Source: an uncultured Actinomycetes bacterium (lineage in GTDB: Bacteria > Actinomycetota > Actinomycetes > Nanopelagicales > Nanopelagicaceae). Taken from it: DNA of 64,000 nt. The stretch spans positions 1 to 64,000 of the forward strand of contig CAIJOY010000007.1 in assembly GCA_903822425.1 (NCBI GenBank), written 5' to 3'. Made by a program: the position numbers and the translations under genes. Under the pieces are notes generated by a model. That model saw only the letters and a list, made by a program, of their open reading frames with translations. It was not told where the DNA came from and did not search any database. Below, in pieces: positions 1 through 12,045 of the stretch (the first letter of the stretch is position 1; every line of letters starts with the position of its first letter).

Positions 1-10
1 AGGACCAAAA

Positions 11-1204
<1,194 letters not shown>

Positions 1205-1231
1205 ATAACACAAGCACTGTGAAGGGTTGGG

Positions 1232-1255
1232 CCCGGCGGCGTAAAAACCGCCGGG
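1232..1255 (+). terminator. Hairpin after tuf, probable terminator
   Basis: CCCGGCGG and CCGCCGGG form an 8-bp perfect GC stem around an 8-nt A-rich loop, 28 nt after the tuf stop. The following sequence (ACTAACAAAACTTTT) is only partly T-rich, so termination may be incomplete. The rest of the 111-nt gap to rpsJ is AT-rich and probably holds the S10 operon promoter, but I could not pick convincing -35/-10 boxes. Confidence 0.6.
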
Positions 1256-1315
1256 ACTAACAAAACTTTTAGCTCGGCCTAGTAATAGGTACATAAAGAA
1301 GATGAGGAGATGCAC

Positions 1316-1624
1316 ATGGCGGGACAGAAGATCCGCATTCGGCTCAAGGCATATGACCATGAGGTGATTGACTCTTCGGCGAAGAAAATCGTCGAAACAG
1401 TTGAGCGCACTGGTGCAACTGTCGCTGGGCCCGTTCCGCTACCTACAGAGAAGAACACGTACTGCGTGATTCGCTCTCCTCACAAGTACAAGGACAGCCG
1501 CGAACATTTTGAAATGCGCACACATAAGCGCCTCATCGACATCATCGACCCAACTCCTAAAACAGTTGACTCTTTGATGCGCCTGGATCTTCCAGCAGGC
1601 GTCGACATTGAAATTAAGTTGTAG
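1316..1624 (+). CDS. rpsJ: 30S ribosomal protein S10
   Basis: Small-subunit head protein and transcription antitermination factor (NusE); first gene of the S10 operon. The 102 residues start [16 protein letters not shown], the usual actinobacterial form. The ORF track begins two codons earlier at 1310, but the GAGGAG Shine-Dalgarno at 1304-1309 would touch that ATG. The ATG at 1316 gives a 6-nt spacing and the expected length. Confidence 0.97.
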   Translation: MAGQKIRIRLKAYDHEVIDSSAKKIVETVERTGATVAGPVPLPTEKNTYCVIRSPHKYKDSREHFEMRTHKRLIDIIDPTPKTVDSLMRLDLPAGVDIEIKL

Positions 1625-1637
1625 GGGGATCGGACAC

Positions 1638-2354
1638 ATGACTAGCACCGGTTCAAAGACCACACAATCACAAGGTTCATCTATCAAAGGAATCTTGGGC
1701 AAGAAGCTTGGCATGACTCAAGTATTTGATGCCAACAACAAGATGATTCCTGTCACTGTTGTTGAAGCAGGACCTTGCGTTGTCACGCAGATCCGCACAC
1801 TTGAAGTTGATGGCTATGCAGCTGTCCAGATCGCCTTCGGTGCGATTGATCCCAAGAAGATTTCTAAGCCACTTGCTGGCCACTATGCAAAAGCTGGCGT
1901 AACTCCACGTCGTAGCGTGGTAGAACTTCGCACACACAGTGCCTCTACCTACACAGTCGGACAAGAACTTGGCGCAGATGTTTTTGCAGCCGGAGAACTT
2001 GTTGATGCAACAGGTACAAGCACAGGTAAAGGAACAGCTGGCGTTATGAAGCGCCACGGTTTCGGTGGTATCGGCGCATCTCACGGTGTTGACCGCAAGC
2101 ACCGCATGCCAGGTTCCATTGGTGCATGTTCAACACCAGGTCGCGTATTTAGCGGTATGCGTATGGCTGGTCGCATGGGTAACGAGCGCGTCACAACACA
2201 GAACTTGCTCGTTCATTCTGTAGATGCTGAAAAGAACTTGCTCCTCATCAAGGGTTCAATTCCAGGTCCAGATGGCCAACTTGTCTTTATTCGCTCAGCT
2301 GCAAAGAAAGCAATCTTTGAAGTTATTAAGCACGCAGAGAAGGTTGGTGCATAA
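1638..2354 (+). CDS. rplC: 50S ribosomal protein L3
   Basis: Large-subunit assembly protein near the peptidyl transferase centre. The conserved core starts at [11 protein letters not shown] and includes the glycine-rich loop [10 protein letters not shown]. The start was moved from 1608 in the track to ATG 1638, which follows a GGGG-containing Shine-Dalgarno and gives 238 residues. The extra N-terminal stretch of about 15 residues ([12 protein letters not shown]...) before the core is longer than in most L3 proteins. Second gene of the S10 operon. Confidence 0.95.
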   Translation: MTSTGSKTTQSQGSSIKGILGKKLGMTQVFDANNKMIPVTVVEAGPCVVTQIRTLEVDGYAAVQIAFGAIDPKKISKPLAGHYAKAGVTPRRSVVELRTHSASTYTVGQELGADVFAAGELVDATGTSTGKGTAGVMKRHGFGGIGASHGVDRKHRMPGSIGACSTPGRVFSGMRMAGRMGNERVTTQNLLVHSVDAEKNLLLIKGSIPGPDGQLVFIRSAAKKAIFEVIKHAEKVGA

Positions 2355-2356
2355 CC

Positions 2357-3034
2357 ATGGCGCTTACTGTTGATATCAAGAACGCCGAAGGAAAGAAAGT
2401 TGGCAGTGTTGATCTGCCATCTGAAATCTTCGACGCTCAAACAAATATTCCTTTAATCCATCAAGTTGTGACAGCACAACTTGCTGCTGCTCGCCAAGGT
2501 ACTCAGAAGTCAAAGAACCGCGGTGAAGTAAGTGGTGGCGGAAAGAAGCCTTTCAAGCAGAAAGGAACCGGTCGCGCCCGTCAGGGTTCAAGCCGTTCCC
2601 CAAACCAGAAAGGTGGCGGTACTGCTCACGCAGTTCGCCCACGTCAATATGGACAACGCACACCCAAGAAGATGATCGCTGCAGCACTGTGCGGAGTTCT
2701 CTCTGACCGTCAACGTAACGATCGTATTCACGTTTTGGATTCTGTTTCAGCAGCTCCTTCAACTAAGGCAGCGCTGGCAGCAGTTCGCCAATTCAGCGAT
2801 CGCAAGAATTTGCTTGTAGTTGTTTCTCGTACCGAGGATGCCGCATGGCGTTCATTGCGTAACGCAGATGACCTACACCTATTAGTTCCAGATCAATTGA
2901 ATGCTTATGACATCCTCAAGAGTGATGACATGGTTTTCTCTGAGTCTGCAATTAAAGATTTCTTGGCTGGTCCTTCAAAGGGCAAGAGCGCAACATCCGT
3001 TGCACGTGAAAGCGAAGTTGAGGTCTCAGCATGA
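2357..3034 (+). CDS. rplD: 50S ribosomal protein L4
   Basis: Lines the peptide exit tunnel. The 225-residue product carries the extended loop [19 protein letters not shown] that reaches into the tunnel, with the globular Rossmann-like domain around it. The ATG is 2 nt after the rplC stop, and the 3' end overlaps rplW by ATGA, so the genes are translationally coupled. L4 is known in E. coli to regulate its own operon; I see no recognisable equivalent leader here. Confidence 0.96.
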   Translation: MALTVDIKNAEGKKVGSVDLPSEIFDAQTNIPLIHQVVTAQLAAARQGTQKSKNRGEVSGGGKKPFKQKGTGRARQGSSRSPNQKGGGTAHAVRPRQYGQRTPKKMIAAALCGVLSDRQRNDRIHVLDSVSAAPSTKAALAAVRQFSDRKNLLVVVSRTEDAAWRSLRNADDLHLLVPDQLNAYDILKSDDMVFSESAIKDFLAGPSKGKSATSVARESEVEVSA

Positions 3035-3321
3035 CACATCGCGATATTTTGCTAGCTCCAGTAGTTTCTGAAAAGTCCTACGGGTTGCTCGATGAGAATA
3101 AGTACACCTTCTTGGTGGCTCCTGACGCTAATAAGACCCAGATCAAGATCGCGGTCGAAGCAGTGTTCGGCGTAAAAGTTGTAAGCGTTAACACCATGAA
3201 CCGCCAAGGCAAGAACAAGCGCACTCGCTTTGGAGATGGAAAACGCAAAGACACTAAGCGAGCAATCGTTCAAGTGGCAGCTGGCGACCGTATCGACATC
3301 TTTGGAGGCCCAGTTTCCTAA
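3031..3321 (+). CDS. rplW: 50S ribosomal protein L23
   Basis: Large-subunit protein at the tunnel exit, docking site for trigger factor, SRP and SecYEG. It has 96 residues with the typical opening [13 protein letters not shown] and the variable extended loop around [11 protein letters not shown]. It starts inside the last codons of rplD (ATGA overlap). Confidence 0.96.
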   Translation: MTHRDILLAPVVSEKSYGLLDENKYTFLVAPDANKTQIKIAVEAVFGVKVVSVNTMNRQGKNKRTRFGDGKRKDTKRAIVQVAAGDRIDIFGGPVS

Positions 3322-3357
3322 CGGGAACCGGGACTACAGGAAAAGGATTAGAGAACC

Positions 3358-4191
3358 ATGGCACTTCGTAAGTTAAAGCCAACGACCCCGGGTCAACGTG
3401 GCGCGAGCGTTCCAGATTTTGCGGAACTCACACGCACAACTCCTGAGAAGTCGCTCATCCGTCCGATCCACTCCAAAGGTGGACGTAACGCATCAGGACG
3501 CATCACTGTTCGCCATCAAGGCGGCGGTCATAAGCGTGCTTATCGCCTCATTGACTTCACACGTAACGATAAAGATGGTGTGCCAGCAAAGGTCGCTCAC
3601 ATTGAGTACGACCCAAACCGCACAGCTCGTATCGCACTTTTGCACTACGCAGATGGCGAAAAGCGTTACATCATTGCTCCTAATAAGTTAGAACAAGGTG
3701 CAACTGTAGAAAATGGTCCCAAGGCAGATATCAAGCCTGGCAATAACTTGCCACTGCGTAACATTCCAGTAGGTACCGTTATTCACGCAATTGAACTTCG
3801 CCCAGGTGGAGGAGCAAAGATTGCTCGTTCAGCCGGAGCAAGTGTGCAGCTTGTGGCAAAAGAGGGTGCTTATGCGCAACTTCGTATGCCATCTGGTGAA
3901 ATTCGCAACGTAGATGTTCGTTGCCGTGCAACTGTTGGTGAAGTCGGCAACGCCGAACAATCCAACATTAACTACGGTAAAGCTGGACGTATGCGTTGGT
4001 TGGGTATTCGCCCATCTGTTCGTGGTGTTGTTATGAACCCGGTAGATCACCCACACGGTGGTGGTGAAGGTAAGACTTCTGGTGGACGTCACCCAGTTAC
4101 ACCTTGGGGTAAACCTGAAGGCCGTACTCGTAAGAAAAAAGCGAGTGATTCACTCATTGTCCGTCGTCGTAAATCGAATAAGAAGCGGTAG
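3358..4191 (+). CDS. rplB: 50S ribosomal protein L2
   Basis: Essential 23S rRNA-binding protein of the peptidyl transferase region. The 277-residue product has [19 protein letters not shown] in the N-terminal half and the signature [13 protein letters not shown] near the C-terminus, including the conserved histidine. A 36-nt spacer with a purine-rich Shine-Dalgarno (GGAAAAGGA) separates it from rplW. Confidence 0.97.
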   Translation: MALRKLKPTTPGQRGASVPDFAELTRTTPEKSLIRPIHSKGGRNASGRITVRHQGGGHKRAYRLIDFTRNDKDGVPAKVAHIEYDPNRTARIALLHYADGEKRYIIAPNKLEQGATVENGPKADIKPGNNLPLRNIPVGTVIHAIELRPGGGAKIARSAGASVQLVAKEGAYAQLRMPSGEIRNVDVRCRATVGEVGNAEQSNINYGKAGRMRWLGIRPSVRGVVMNPVDHPHGGGEGKTSGGRHPVTPWGKPEGRTRKKKASDSLIVRRRKSNKKR

Positions 4192-4200
4192 GGAGCCCTC

Positions 4201-4482
4201 ATGCCACGTAGTTTAAAAAAGGGTCCATTTGTGGACGGCCATCTCACCAAGAAGGTAGATGCGCAGAATGCAAATAACACCAAGAATGTTATTAAAACTT
4301 GGTCGCGTCGTTCGATGATCACACCTTCGATGATCGGTCACACCATTGCGGTGCACGATGGTCGCAAGCACATCCCAGTTTTCATTACTGACTCCATGAT
4401 CGGTCACAAGCTTGGTGAATTCTCACCAACTCGTACCTTCAAAGGTCACGTCAAGGACGATCGGAGAGCCACTCGTGCCTAA
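4201..4482 (+). CDS. rpsS: 30S ribosomal protein S19
   Basis: Small-subunit head protein that contacts S13 and the A-site tRNA region. It has 93 residues, beginning [15 protein letters not shown] and containing the conserved [10 protein letters not shown]. Its last 8 nt overlap the GTG start of rplV. Confidence 0.97.
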   Translation: MPRSLKKGPFVDGHLTKKVDAQNANNTKNVIKTWSRRSMITPSMIGHTIAVHDGRKHIPVFITDSMIGHKLGEFSPTRTFKGHVKDDRRATRA

Positions 4483-4885
4483 TACAAAGCCTGCTACTAA
4501 AGAAACTAAAGACGTGGTTTCAGATGCAACTGTGGCCCGCGCGATCTTGCGCGATATTCGCCATACGCCTCAAAAAGCACGTCGCGTAGTTGATTTGATC
4601 CGTGGAGTTCGCGTTGATCAAGCACTTGCAACCTTGAAGTTCGCACCACAAGCTGCCGGACAAGATGTTTACAACTTGCTCGCATCTGCTGTTGCTAACG
4701 CCAAGCAGAAAAACCCTGCAATTCGCGATGAATCTGAACTATGGGTAGTTGAAGCTCTTGTTGATGAAGGTGTCACCATGAAGCGTTTTCGCCCACGTGC
4801 TCAAGGTCGCGGTTTCCGAATCCTGAAGCGAAGCAGTCACATCACTGTTGTTGTTTCAGATACCAAGAAGGGAGCGACCAAGTAA
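4475..4885 (+). CDS. rplV: 50S ribosomal protein L22
   Basis: Large-subunit protein whose beta-hairpin lines the exit tunnel. The track ORF from 4412 runs through rpsS. The real start is GTG 4475, preceded by GGAGAG with 6-nt spacing and giving 136 residues. The core is [20 protein letters not shown], and the C-terminal signature is [15 protein letters not shown]. The start lies 8 nt inside rpsS, so reinitiation or coupling is likely. The roughly 20-residue N-terminal extension is typical of Actinobacteria. Confidence 0.94.
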   Translation: MPNTKPATKETKDVVSDATVARAILRDIRHTPQKARRVVDLIRGVRVDQALATLKFAPQAAGQDVYNLLASAVANAKQKNPAIRDESELWVVEALVDEGVTMKRFRPRAQGRGFRILKRSSHITVVVSDTKKGATK

Positions 4886-5706
4886 TGGGTCAAAAAGTAA
4901 ACCCCTACGGCTTCCGCCTTGGCATCACTACTGAATTTAAATCACGTTGGTATGCCGACAAGTTGTACAAGGACTATGTAAAAGAAGATGTACTTATCCG
5001 TCGCATGATGGTTAAGGGCATGGAGCGCGCTGGCGTCTCTAAGATCGAAATCGAGCGCACACGCGATCGCGTTCGTATCGACCTTCATACTGCTCGTCCT
5101 GGCATCGTTATCGGTCGCCGCGGAATGGAAGCTGACAAGCTTCGCATTGAATTGGAAAAGCTCACTGGCAAGCAAGTTCAGCTCAACATCCTGGAAGTTA
5201 AAAACCCAGAAATTGATGCTCAACTTGTTGCACAAGGAATCGCTGAGCAGCTTGCTGCACGTGTGTCATTCCGTCGTGCAATGCGTAAAGCAATGCAAAC
5301 CGCTTTGAAGTCTGGCGCAAAGGGCATTCGTGTTCAGTGTGGTGGTCGTCTTGGTGGAGCCGAAATGTCTCGCTCTGAGTTCTATCGCGAAGGACGCGTT
5401 CCTTTGCACACTCTGCGCGCAGATATCGACTACGGGTTCTATGAAGCCCACACAACTTTTGGTCGTCTCGGCGTAAAAGTCTGGATCTACAAGGGTGAAG
5501 TAATTCATTCTCGTGCAGAACGCGAAGCCGCAGCACTTGCAGCCGCTCGCGCTCCTAAGAAAGATCAAGCTCGTCGCACACCACGTGCACCGCGCGGAGA
5601 AGTTACTAAGTCATCTGTTGATGCACGTGCCGCAGCAACTGCAGTTGTAGAAGCAGTTGTTGAAGCACCTGTGACAGAGACACCAGCCGAAGGGAGCGAG
5701 GCGTAA
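4885..5706 (+). CDS. rpsC: 30S ribosomal protein S3
   Basis: Lines the mRNA entry channel and contributes to helicase activity. The KH-domain GxxG signature is GRRG within [14 protein letters not shown], and the C-terminal domain has the conserved [11 protein letters not shown]. At 273 residues it has an extra Ala/Val/Glu-rich tail of about 45 residues after the conserved core, as commonly seen in Actinobacteria. It overlaps rplV by 1 nt (TAATG). Confidence 0.97.
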   Translation: MGQKVNPYGFRLGITTEFKSRWYADKLYKDYVKEDVLIRRMMVKGMERAGVSKIEIERTRDRVRIDLHTARPGIVIGRRGMEADKLRIELEKLTGKQVQLNILEVKNPEIDAQLVAQGIAEQLAARVSFRRAMRKAMQTALKSGAKGIRVQCGGRLGGAEMSRSEFYREGRVPLHTLRADIDYGFYEAHTTFGRLGVKVWIYKGEVIHSRAEREAAALAAARAPKKDQARRTPRAPRGEVTKSSVDARAAATAVVEAVVEAPVTETPAEGSEA

Positions 5707-6120
5707 ATGTTAATTCCACGTCGCGTTAAGCACCGTAAGCAGCATCACCCATCTCGTAGTGGTGCATCTAAGGGTGGAACAGCAGTTTCCTTCGGAGACT
5801 TTGGTATCCAAGCTCTCGAGCCTGCATACGTCACTAACCGCCAGATTGAAGCAGCGCGTATTGCAATGACGCGTTACATCAAGCGTGGTGGAAAAGTTTG
5901 GATCAATATTTATCCAGACCGCCCACTTACTAAGAAGCCAGCCGAAACTCGCATGGGTTCGGGTAAAGGCTCACCTGAGTGGTGGATCGCCAACGTAAAG
6001 CCAGGCCGCGTAATGTTCGAAATTTCGGGTGTTACAGAAGCAATTGCTAATGAAGCAATGCGCCTTGCTATTCACAAGTTGCCGATGAAATGCCGAGTTG
6101 TGAAACGTGAGGAGGCGTAA
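5707..6120 (+). CDS. rplP: 50S ribosomal protein L16
   Basis: Large-subunit protein near the A site that helps position aminoacyl-tRNA. The 137 residues begin [19 protein letters not shown] and contain [19 protein letters not shown]. It starts directly after the rpsC stop and overlaps rpmC by 1 nt. Confidence 0.97.
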   Translation: MLIPRRVKHRKQHHPSRSGASKGGTAVSFGDFGIQALEPAYVTNRQIEAARIAMTRYIKRGGKVWINIYPDRPLTKKPAETRMGSGKGSPEWWIANVKPGRVMFEISGVTEAIANEAMRLAIHKLPMKCRVVKREEA

Positions 6121-6335
6121 TGGCTACTACTAATAACGAGGAACTTCGCGCACTATCTGCCGAAGAACTTACCGGAAAGCTTCGCGAATCAAAGGAAGAA
6201 CTCTTCAACCTGCGATTCCAGGCTGCAACCGGTCAGCTCGAAAGCCATGGCCGTCTCGGAGCAGTTCGTAAAGAGATCGCTCGTATTTATACCGTTATCC
6301 GCGAACGCGAATTAGGAATCGGAGGTGCTGCATGA
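6120..6335 (+). CDS. rpmC: 50S ribosomal protein L29
   Basis: Small helical protein at the tunnel exit, next to L23. It has 71 residues with the pattern [19 protein letters not shown]. It is coupled on both sides: the TAATG overlap with rplP and the ATGA overlap with rpsQ. Confidence 0.96.
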   Translation: MATTNNEELRALSAEELTGKLRESKEELFNLRFQAATGQLESHGRLGAVRKEIARIYTVIRERELGIGGAA

Positions 6336-6616
6336 GCCCGAACATTCCTTCCACAACGAATGAAGAACGTGGTTTCCGCAAAACACGTGAAGGCATCGTT
6401 GTTAGCGACAAGATGGACAAGACAGTAACTGTTGCAGTTATGGACCGTGTGAAGCACGGGATGTACAGCAAAGTTCTCTCTCGCTCACGCAAATTGAAAG
6501 CCCACGACGAGCTCAATGCTGCAGGCGTCGGCGATCGCGTAATGATCATGGAGACTCGACCACTATCGGCAACCAAGCGTTGGCGTGTAGTCGAGATCCT
6601 CGAGAAAGCTAAGTAG
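6332..6616 (+). CDS. rpsQ: 30S ribosomal protein S17
   Basis: Primary 16S rRNA-binding protein with an OB fold. It has 94 residues with the core [22 protein letters not shown] and the C-terminal [12 protein letters not shown]. Last gene of the classical S10 operon; the spc operon follows after an 18-nt gap without a visible terminator. Confidence 0.96.
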   Translation: MSPNIPSTTNEERGFRKTREGIVVSDKMDKTVTVAVMDRVKHGMYSKVLSRSRKLKAHDELNAAGVGDRVMIMETRPLSATKRWRVVEILEKAK

Positions 6617-6634
6617 AGGGTTGGTGGATAGAAG

Positions 6635-7003
6635 ATGATTCAACAAGAGTCGCGCCTTCGCGTAGCTGATAACACAGGAGCTAAAGAGCTTCTATGTATC
6701 CGTGTTCTCGGTGGCTCCAAGCGTCGCTATGCCGGCATTGGAGACGTCATTGTTTGTTCTGTTAAGGATGCAATTCCTGGCGGACAAGTAAAGAAAGGTG
6801 AAGTCGTTAAGGCTGTCATCGTTCGCACAGTTAAGGAACGTCGTCGTCCAGATGGTTCCTACATTAAATTTGATGAGAATGCTGCAGTCATCTTGAAGAC
6901 AGATGGCGAACCACGCGGCACACGTATCTTCGGACCGGTTGCTCGTGAACTTCGCGACAAGCGCTTCATGAAGATCATCTCGCTAGCCCCGGAGGTGCTC
7001 TAA
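6635..7003 (+). CDS. rplN: 50S ribosomal protein L14
   Basis: First protein of the spc operon; it sits at the subunit interface. The 122 residues begin [19 protein letters not shown] and include the family signature around [22 protein letters not shown]-type Shine-Dalgarno precedes the ATG. Confidence 0.97.
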   Translation: MIQQESRLRVADNTGAKELLCIRVLGGSKRRYAGIGDVIVCSVKDAIPGGQVKKGEVVKAVIVRTVKERRRPDGSYIKFDENAAVILKTDGEPRGTRIFGPVARELRDKRFMKIISLAPEVL

Positions 7004-7005
7004 TA

Positions 7006-7317
7006 ATGGCCAAGATTAAAAAGGGCGACACCGTTTTGGTAATCGCTGGAAAAGATAAAGGTGTCACTGGCAAAGTGCTCGACCTTGATGCACGTCGCAT
7101 ACTTGTTGAAGGTGTTAACCGCGTAAAGCGCCACACACAAGAAACAACTGGCGATCGTGGTGTCAAAGTTGGCGGCATCTTGACCGTTGAAGCATCAATC
7201 GCAATTTCCAATGTCATGCTCGTTGATGAGGATGGCAAGGCAACTCGTCTTGGCGCTCGCAAAGATGAAAACGGCAAGAACGTTCGCATCTCGCGTCGCA
7301 CCGGAAAGGACATCTAA
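7006..7317 (+). CDS. rplX: 50S ribosomal protein L24
   Basis: Assembly-initiator protein with a KOW motif ([21 protein letters not shown]) at the N-terminus. It has 103 residues. Its stop overlaps the rplE ATG by 1 nt. Confidence 0.96.
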   Translation: MAKIKKGDTVLVIAGKDKGVTGKVLDLDARRILVEGVNRVKRHTQETTGDRGVKVGGILTVEASIAISNVMLVDEDGKATRLGARKDENGKNVRISRRTGKDI

Positions 7318-7874
7318 TGTCAACTGCTCAATTAGTACGTCTGAAAGGACGTTACCGCAGCGAAATCGCACCTGCACTCAAAGCTGAATTTGGGTACAAG
7401 AACGTGATGCAGATTCCAACCCTGACCAAGATCGTGGTCAACATGGGTGTTGGTGAAGCAGCTCGTGATTCCAAGTTAATCGAAGGTGCAATCCGCGATC
7501 TAGCAACAATCACTGGGCAAAAGCCACAGGTCACCAAGTCACGCAAGTCCATCGCACAATTTAAGTTGCGCGAGAACATGCCAATTGGTGCACACGTAAC
7601 TTTGCGTGGGGATCGTATGTGGGAATTCGCAGATCGACTTCTTTCCATCTCCTTGCCACGTATTCGCGACTTCCGCGGCTTGTCACCTAAGCAATTTGAT
7701 GGCAAGGGCAACTACACCTTTGGTCTCACTGAACAAGTTGTGTTCCCTGAGATCGAACAAGACAAGATTGATCGTCCGCGCGGTATGGACATCACTTTTG
7801 TCACCACCGCCAAGAACGATGACGAAGGTCGCGCGCTTCTTAAAGCACTCGGCTTTCCATTCAGGGAGAACTAA
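7317..7874 (+). CDS. rplE: 50S ribosomal protein L5
   Basis: 5S rRNA-binding protein of the central protuberance that contacts P-site tRNA. It has 185 residues with the signatures [11 protein letters not shown] and [15 protein letters not shown]. It is followed directly by rpsN with no gap. Confidence 0.97.
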   Translation: MSTAQLVRLKGRYRSEIAPALKAEFGYKNVMQIPTLTKIVVNMGVGEAARDSKLIEGAIRDLATITGQKPQVTKSRKSIAQFKLRENMPIGAHVTLRGDRMWEFADRLLSISLPRIRDFRGLSPKQFDGKGNYTFGLTEQVVFPEIEQDKIDRPRGMDITFVTTAKNDDEGRALLKALGFPFREN

Positions 7875-8060
7875 ATGGCAAAAACATCGCTTAAAGTAAA
7901 AGCTGCCCGTAAGCCAAAGTTCAAGGTGCGCGGTTACACACGCTGTCAGCGTTGCGGTCGTCCGCATGCTGTCTACCAAAAATTCGGAATTTGCCGCATC
8001 TGCTTCCGCGAGATGGCGCATGCTGGCGAACTTCCTGGCATCACGAAAGCATCCTGGTAA
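7875..8060 (+). CDS. rpsN: 30S ribosomal protein S14, zinc-binding type Z
   Basis: Small-subunit head protein. At 61 residues it is the short, zinc-containing (C+) form, with CQRC followed by CRIC as the four zinc ligands. Many Actinobacteria also carry a zinc-independent paralogue used under zinc limitation; none is visible in this window. It starts immediately after the rplE stop. Confidence 0.96.
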   Translation: MAKTSLKVKAARKPKFKVRGYTRCQRCGRPHAVYQKFGICRICFREMAHAGELPGITKASW

Positions 8061-8133
8061 TTCACCCAACAACTACGAAAAAGGTCCAGGCAATGTGCTT
8101 GGAAACCAGTTCGAGAAAGGCCATAGGCCACGC

Positions 8134-8538
8134 ATGACAATGACAGATCCGATCGCAGACATGTTGACTCGTCTGCGTAACGCGAACTCTGCCTATCACG
8201 AGACGGTTTCCATGCCGTCCTCGTCGGTAAAGACGCGCATCGCAGTAATACTTCAACAGGAGGGCTTCATCGGCGGTTACCGCGTTGATGCCAATACAAA
8301 CGGCGTTGGTAAAACGCTGGTAATTGATCTTAAGTTTGGCGCGAACCGTGAACGTTCCATCGCCGGACTTCGTCGCGTTAGTAAGCCAGGACTTCGCGTT
8401 TACGCAAAGTCCACGGCGCTGCCAAAAGTTCTTGGCGGTTTGGGCGTTGCCATCATCTCAACTTCATCTGGATTGCTTACTGATAAGCAAGCCAACAAAC
8501 AGGGCGTAGGCGGAGAAGTTCTCGCCTATGTTTGGTAA
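8134..8538 (+). CDS. rpsH: 30S ribosomal protein S8
   Basis: Binds the central domain of 16S rRNA. The track ORF from 7966 is an overlong read-back into rpsN. The real start is ATG 8134 ([16 protein letters not shown]), as in other Actinobacteria, giving 134 residues; ATG 8140 is an in-frame alternative. The C-terminal signature [12 protein letters not shown] is present. The 73-nt gap to rpsN is unusually large for this operon and has only a distant purine-rich stretch. Confidence 0.95.
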   Translation: MTMTDPIADMLTRLRNANSAYHETVSMPSSSVKTRIAVILQQEGFIGGYRVDANTNGVGKTLVIDLKFGANRERSIAGLRRVSKPGLRVYAKSTALPKVLGGLGVAIISTSSGLLTDKQANKQGVGGEVLAYVW

Positions 8539-8543
8539 TTGAT

Positions 8544-9083
8544 ATGTCACGTATCGGTCGCAGCCCAATCACACTTCCAGCGGGAGTAGAAGTTTCTATC
8601 ACTGGCCAACATGTTGCCGTAAAGGGACCTAAAGGTTCACTTTCACGCGACATCGCTGAGCCAATTCGTGTCTCACAAGCCGATGGTCTTGTCACAGTTG
8701 CTCGTCCTAACGATGAGCGTCTGAGTCGCGCACTGCACGGTTTGTCACGCACACTTGTTGCCAACATGGTTGAAGGTGTAACCACTGGCTATAGCAAGAC
8801 AATCGAAATTGTTGGTGTTGGTTATCGCGTAGCCGAAAAGGGCAAAGATCTTGAGTTTGCACTTGGTTACAGCCACCCAGTTCCATTCCTGGCCCCTGAA
8901 GGAATCTCTTTCAAAGTTGAGTCTCCAACTAAGTTCTCAATTTCAGGAATTGATAAGCAACTCGTAGGTGAAGTTGCTGCCAAGATCAAGAAGTTACGTA
9001 AGGCCGATCCATACAAGGGTAAGGGCTTGCGTTTGTCAGGCGAAGTTGTTCGCCGTAAGCAAGGAAAGACGGGTAAGAAGTAA
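8544..9083 (+). CDS. rplF: 50S ribosomal protein L6
   Basis: Large-subunit protein near the factor-binding site. The 179 residues begin [17 protein letters not shown], with the C-terminal signature [12 protein letters not shown]. The track starts at a TTG (8532) inside rpsH; ATG 8544, 5 nt after the rpsH stop, matches the family. There is no good Shine-Dalgarno, so translation is probably coupled to rpsH. Confidence 0.95.
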   Translation: MSRIGRSPITLPAGVEVSITGQHVAVKGPKGSLSRDIAEPIRVSQADGLVTVARPNDERLSRALHGLSRTLVANMVEGVTTGYSKTIEIVGVGYRVAEKGKDLEFALGYSHPVPFLAPEGISFKVESPTKFSISGIDKQLVGEVAAKIKKLRKADPYKGKGLRLSGEVVRRKQGKTGKK

Positions 9084-9460
9084 TGGCTATCGGTGTAAAG
9101 GTCCGTAAAGGTTCGGCAACAAATGCCCGTGCCCGTCGTCATTTCCGCGTCCGCAAGAAGGTTTCAGGTACAGCTACTCGACCACGTCTAGTTGTCTCTC
9201 GCTCTTCTCGTCATCTCTTCGTTCAAGTAATTGATGACTCACAAGGCAAAACTTTGGTTTCTGCATCCACTATGGAAGCTGACCTTCGTGTTGCAACAGG
9301 AGACAAGAGTGCAAAGTCTCGTCAAGTAGGTGTCCTTATTGCACAACGTGCCAAAGCTGCCGGAGTTACATCCGTTGTCTTTGATCGCGCTGGTAACAAG
9401 TACCACGGTCGTATTGCAGCTCTTGCTGAGAGTGCACGAGAGAACGGATTGGAGTTCTAA
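9083..9460 (+). CDS. rplR: 50S ribosomal protein L18
   Basis: 5S rRNA-binding protein. It has 125 residues with the Arg-rich N-terminus and the core [20 protein letters not shown]. It overlaps rplF and rpsE by 1 nt each (TAATG). Confidence 0.96.
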   Translation: MAIGVKVRKGSATNARARRHFRVRKKVSGTATRPRLVVSRSSRHLFVQVIDDSQGKTLVSASTMEADLRVATGDKSAKSRQVGVLIAQRAKAAGVTSVVFDRAGNKYHGRIAALAESARENGLEF

Positions 9461-10077
9461 TGGCTGTTAATCCAACTCAAAATCGCGAAGGCGCAGATGC
9501 CCCAAAGGGTAATGACCGTCGCGAACGTCGTGAACGCCGCGATGATCGTGGACAAGAGAAGAGCCCATTCATTGAGCGCGTGGTTTTCATCAACCGCGTA
9601 TCCAAAGTTGTTAAGGGTGGACGTCGTTTCTCATTTACAGCTCTTGTTGTTGTCGGCGACGGCAATGGCCAAGTGGGTATTGGTTATGGAAAATCTAAGG
9701 AAGTTCCACAAGCAATTGCCAAGGCTGTTGAAGAAGCGAAGAAATCATTCTTCAAAGTTCCTCGCATCCAAGGCACCATTCCTCACGCTTCACAAGGTGA
9801 AGCAGCAGCCGGCGTAGTTCTCTTGCGTCCAGCTAGCCCAGGTACTGGTGTGATTGCTGGTGGACCAGTCCGTGCAGTACTTGAGTGCGCCGGAATTTCT
9901 GATGTACTTACCAAGTCTTTAGGTTCTAACAATGCGATCAACATGGTTCACGCCACTGTTGCTGCGTTGAAGCAACTTGAAAGCCCAGAAGCAATTGCAG
10001 CTCGTCGCGGACGTCCGCTCGAGGATGTTGCACCTGCTGCACTTATCCGCGCTTCTCAAATGACAGTTGGTGCCTAA
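9460..10077 (+). CDS. rpsE: 30S ribosomal protein S5
   Basis: Small-subunit protein at the mRNA entry channel that affects decoding accuracy. Its double-stranded-RNA-binding fold starts at [20 protein letters not shown], with VGYG-type and GVIAGG motifs further on. At 205 residues it has an extra charged N-terminus ([13 protein letters not shown]) of about 35 residues, a common actinobacterial feature. It is coupled to rplR and rpmD by TAATG overlaps. Confidence 0.96.
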   Translation: MAVNPTQNREGADAPKGNDRRERRERRDDRGQEKSPFIERVVFINRVSKVVKGGRRFSFTALVVVGDGNGQVGIGYGKSKEVPQAIAKAVEEAKKSFFKVPRIQGTIPHASQGEAAAGVVLLRPASPGTGVIAGGPVRAVLECAGISDVLTKSLGSNNAINMVHATVAALKQLESPEAIAARRGRPLEDVAPAALIRASQMTVGA

Positions 10078-10259
10078 TGCCTCGTTTAAAAGTTACTCAA
10101 ATTCGTTCGAAGGTCGGCAGCAAGCCTGAACTTCGTCACACTTTGCGTTCACTTGGTCTTAAGCGCATCAACGATGTAGTTGTCCAAGAAGATCGTCCAG
10201 AAATTCGTGGCATGGTTCATGCAGTTCGCCACTTGATCAAGGTAGAGGAGGTTGAATAA
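10077..10259 (+). CDS. rpmD: 50S ribosomal protein L30
   Basis: Small large-subunit protein of 60 residues with the typical [24 protein letters not shown]. It overlaps rpsE by 1 nt and is 2 nt from rplO. Confidence 0.96.
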   Translation: MPRLKVTQIRSKVGSKPELRHTLRSLGLKRINDVVVQEDRPEIRGMVHAVRHLIKVEEVE

Positions 10260-10261
10260 CG

Positions 10262-10702
10262 ATGACACTCAAAGTTCATCATCTTCGTCCAGCCCCTGGT
10301 GCTAAGAAAGCCAAAACTCGTAAGGGTCGCGGTGAAGCATCAAAGGGTAAGACTGCCGGTCGCGGTGGCAAGGGAACTCGCGCCCGTAATCAGGTTCGCG
10401 CAGGATTTGAAGGCGGTCAGCTGCCTTTGGTGATGCGTTTGCCTAAGTTACGCGGCTTTAAAAACCCTGCACGCGTTGAATATCAGGCTGTAAACGTGGC
10501 AACAATTAACGCTCTTTATCCAAAGGGTGGCGATGTCAGCGTTGAGGATTTGGTCAAGAAGGGCGCAGCACGTAGCGACCTTCCGGTGAAGATCCTAGGA
10601 AACGGTGAGATCACGGTTAAAGTCAGCGTTGCAGCGCATAAGTTCTCAGGCTCAGCAATTGAAAAGATTGCTGCTGCAGGTGGATCAACAAAGACTTTGT
10701 AG
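10262..10702 (+). CDS. rplO: 50S ribosomal protein L15
   Basis: Late-assembly large-subunit protein. It has 146 residues with a basic Gly-rich N-terminus ([19 protein letters not shown]) and the conserved [18 protein letters not shown]. Its stop codon lies inside an 8-bp hairpin that precedes secY. Confidence 0.96.
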   Translation: MTLKVHHLRPAPGAKKAKTRKGRGEASKGKTAGRGGKGTRARNQVRAGFEGGQLPLVMRLPKLRGFKNPARVEYQAVNVATINALYPKGGDVSVEDLVKKGAARSDLPVKILGNGEITVKVSVAAHKFSGSAIEKIAAAGGSTKTL

Positions 10703-10708
10703 TCTTTG
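10689..10708 (+). terminator. Hairpin across the rplO stop codon, possible attenuator before secY
   Basis: CAAAGACT and AGTCTTTG form a perfect 8-bp stem with the loop TTGT, spanning the rplO stop and followed by AACTTTTG. It could be a weak terminator or mRNA processing structure that sets secY expression apart from the ribosomal genes. The T-run is short, so full termination is unlikely. Confidence 0.45.
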
Positions 10709-10749
10709 AACTTTTGAATGAGTCGTGAAATGAAAGAGGGAGAAGATCA

Positions 10750-12045
10750 GTGCTAGCAGCATTTGGTAAGGCGTTTAAGACTCCAGACCTTCGCAAGAAG
10801 ATCTTCTTCACTCTTTCTATCATGGCCCTATTTCGCTTTGGTTCAGTTGTTCCAACTCCTGGCGTTTCCTACGGCAACGTTGCAGAGTGTCTGAAGACAG
10901 TTCAATCTGGTGGCCTATTCGGCTTAATTAACTTGTTCAGCGGCGGCGCACTATTGCACCTATCTGTTTTTGCCCTGGGCATTATGCCCTACATCACCAG
11001 CTCAATCATTATTCAACTCCTTACCGTTGTTATCCCTCGCTTTGAAACTCTCAAAGCAGAAGGACAATCCGGAACTGCCAAGTTGACCCAGTACACCCGC
11101 TACCTCACTATCGGATTAGCAATCTTGCAATCCACTGGTTTGATTGCGGTTGCTCGTACTCCTGGTCGCTTGATCTCAGGATGTTCTTTAGCAATCATTC
11201 CTGACACTTCATGGCAGCGCATCGTCACAATGATATTTGTTATGACAGCTGGTACATCGGTCATTATGTGGCTCGGTGAACTCATTACTGACCGCGGTGT
11301 TGGTAACGGTATGTCGATCTTGATCTTTACTTCTATCGCAGCAGGTTTTCCTGGCAACTTGTGGAGCATCAAACTTCAAAAGGGTCTCTTTGCTTTCTGC
11401 TTCGTTCTAGCAGTTGGAATCTTGGTTGTTGCCGCAGTTGTATTCGTTGAGCAGGCTCAACGACGTATTCCTGTTCAGTATGCCAAGCGTCAAGTAGGTC
11501 GTTCTAGCTACGGCGGAACAAGTACTTATATTCCTATCAAGGTGAACCAAGCTGGTGTTATCCCTGTAATTTTTGCCTCATCTTTGCTCTACATTCCTTC
11601 TTTGGTTGTGAACTTCACTAATAGCCAAGCAGGTTGGGCAATTTGGATTAACCGTAACTTCGTTAAGGGTGATCACCCGATTTACATTATTTCCTATGCT
11701 GCAATGATTATTTTCTTTACCTACTTCTATGTTGCGATTACATTCAACCCAGATGAGGTTGCAGATAATATGAAGAAGTACGGCGGATTTGTGCCTGGTA
11801 TCCGCGCCGGCCGTCCAACCTCTGAATATTTGCAGTACGTTCTTTCACGCATTACTGCGCCAGGATCGTTGTACTTGGCATTTGTTGCGATCATTCCAAT
11901 TCTTGCGCTGATTCTTTTTGGTGCAACTCAGAACTTCCCATTTGGCGGAACCGCGATTTTGATCGTCGTCGGCGTCGGTCTTGATACTGCAAAGCAAATC
12001 GAGAGCCAACTACAACAACGTTCATATGAGGGGTTCTTGCGCTAA
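10750..12045 (+). CDS. secY: Preprotein translocase subunit SecY
   Basis: Central pore subunit of the SecYEG channel in the cytoplasmic membrane. The 431 residues contain about ten hydrophobic segments. Recognisable sequences are the N-terminal TM1 with [10 protein letters not shown], the motif [11 protein letters not shown] and the cytoplasmic loop [13 protein letters not shown]. The GTG start follows a GAGGGAGAAGA Shine-Dalgarno. It overlaps adk by 1 nt, the secY-adk-map order usual in Actinobacteria. Confidence 0.97.
   Translation: MLAAFGKAFKTPDLRKKIFFTLSIMALFRFGSVVPTPGVSYGNVAECLKTVQSGGLFGLINLFSGGALLHLSVFALGIMPYITSSIIIQLLTVVIPRFETLKAEGQSGTAKLTQYTRYLTIGLAILQSTGLIAVARTPGRLISGCSLAIIPDTSWQRIVTMIFVMTAGTSVIMWLGELITDRGVGNGMSILIFTSIAAGFPGNLWSIKLQKGLFAFCFVLAVGILVVAAVVFVEQAQRRIPVQYAKRQVGRSSYGGTSTYIPIKVNQAGVIPVIFASSLLYIPSLVVNFTNSQAGWAIWINRNFVKGDHPIYIISYAAMIIFFTYFYVAITFNPDEVADNMKKYGGFVPGIRAGRPTSEYLQYVLSRITAPGSLYLAFVAIIPILALILFGATQNFPFGGTAILIVVGVGLDTAKQIESQLQQRSYEGFLR

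Noticed and set aside
7966-8133. Upstream extension of rpsH in the ORF track
   Set aside because: It runs through rpsN in another frame; conserved S8 sequence starts at 8134.
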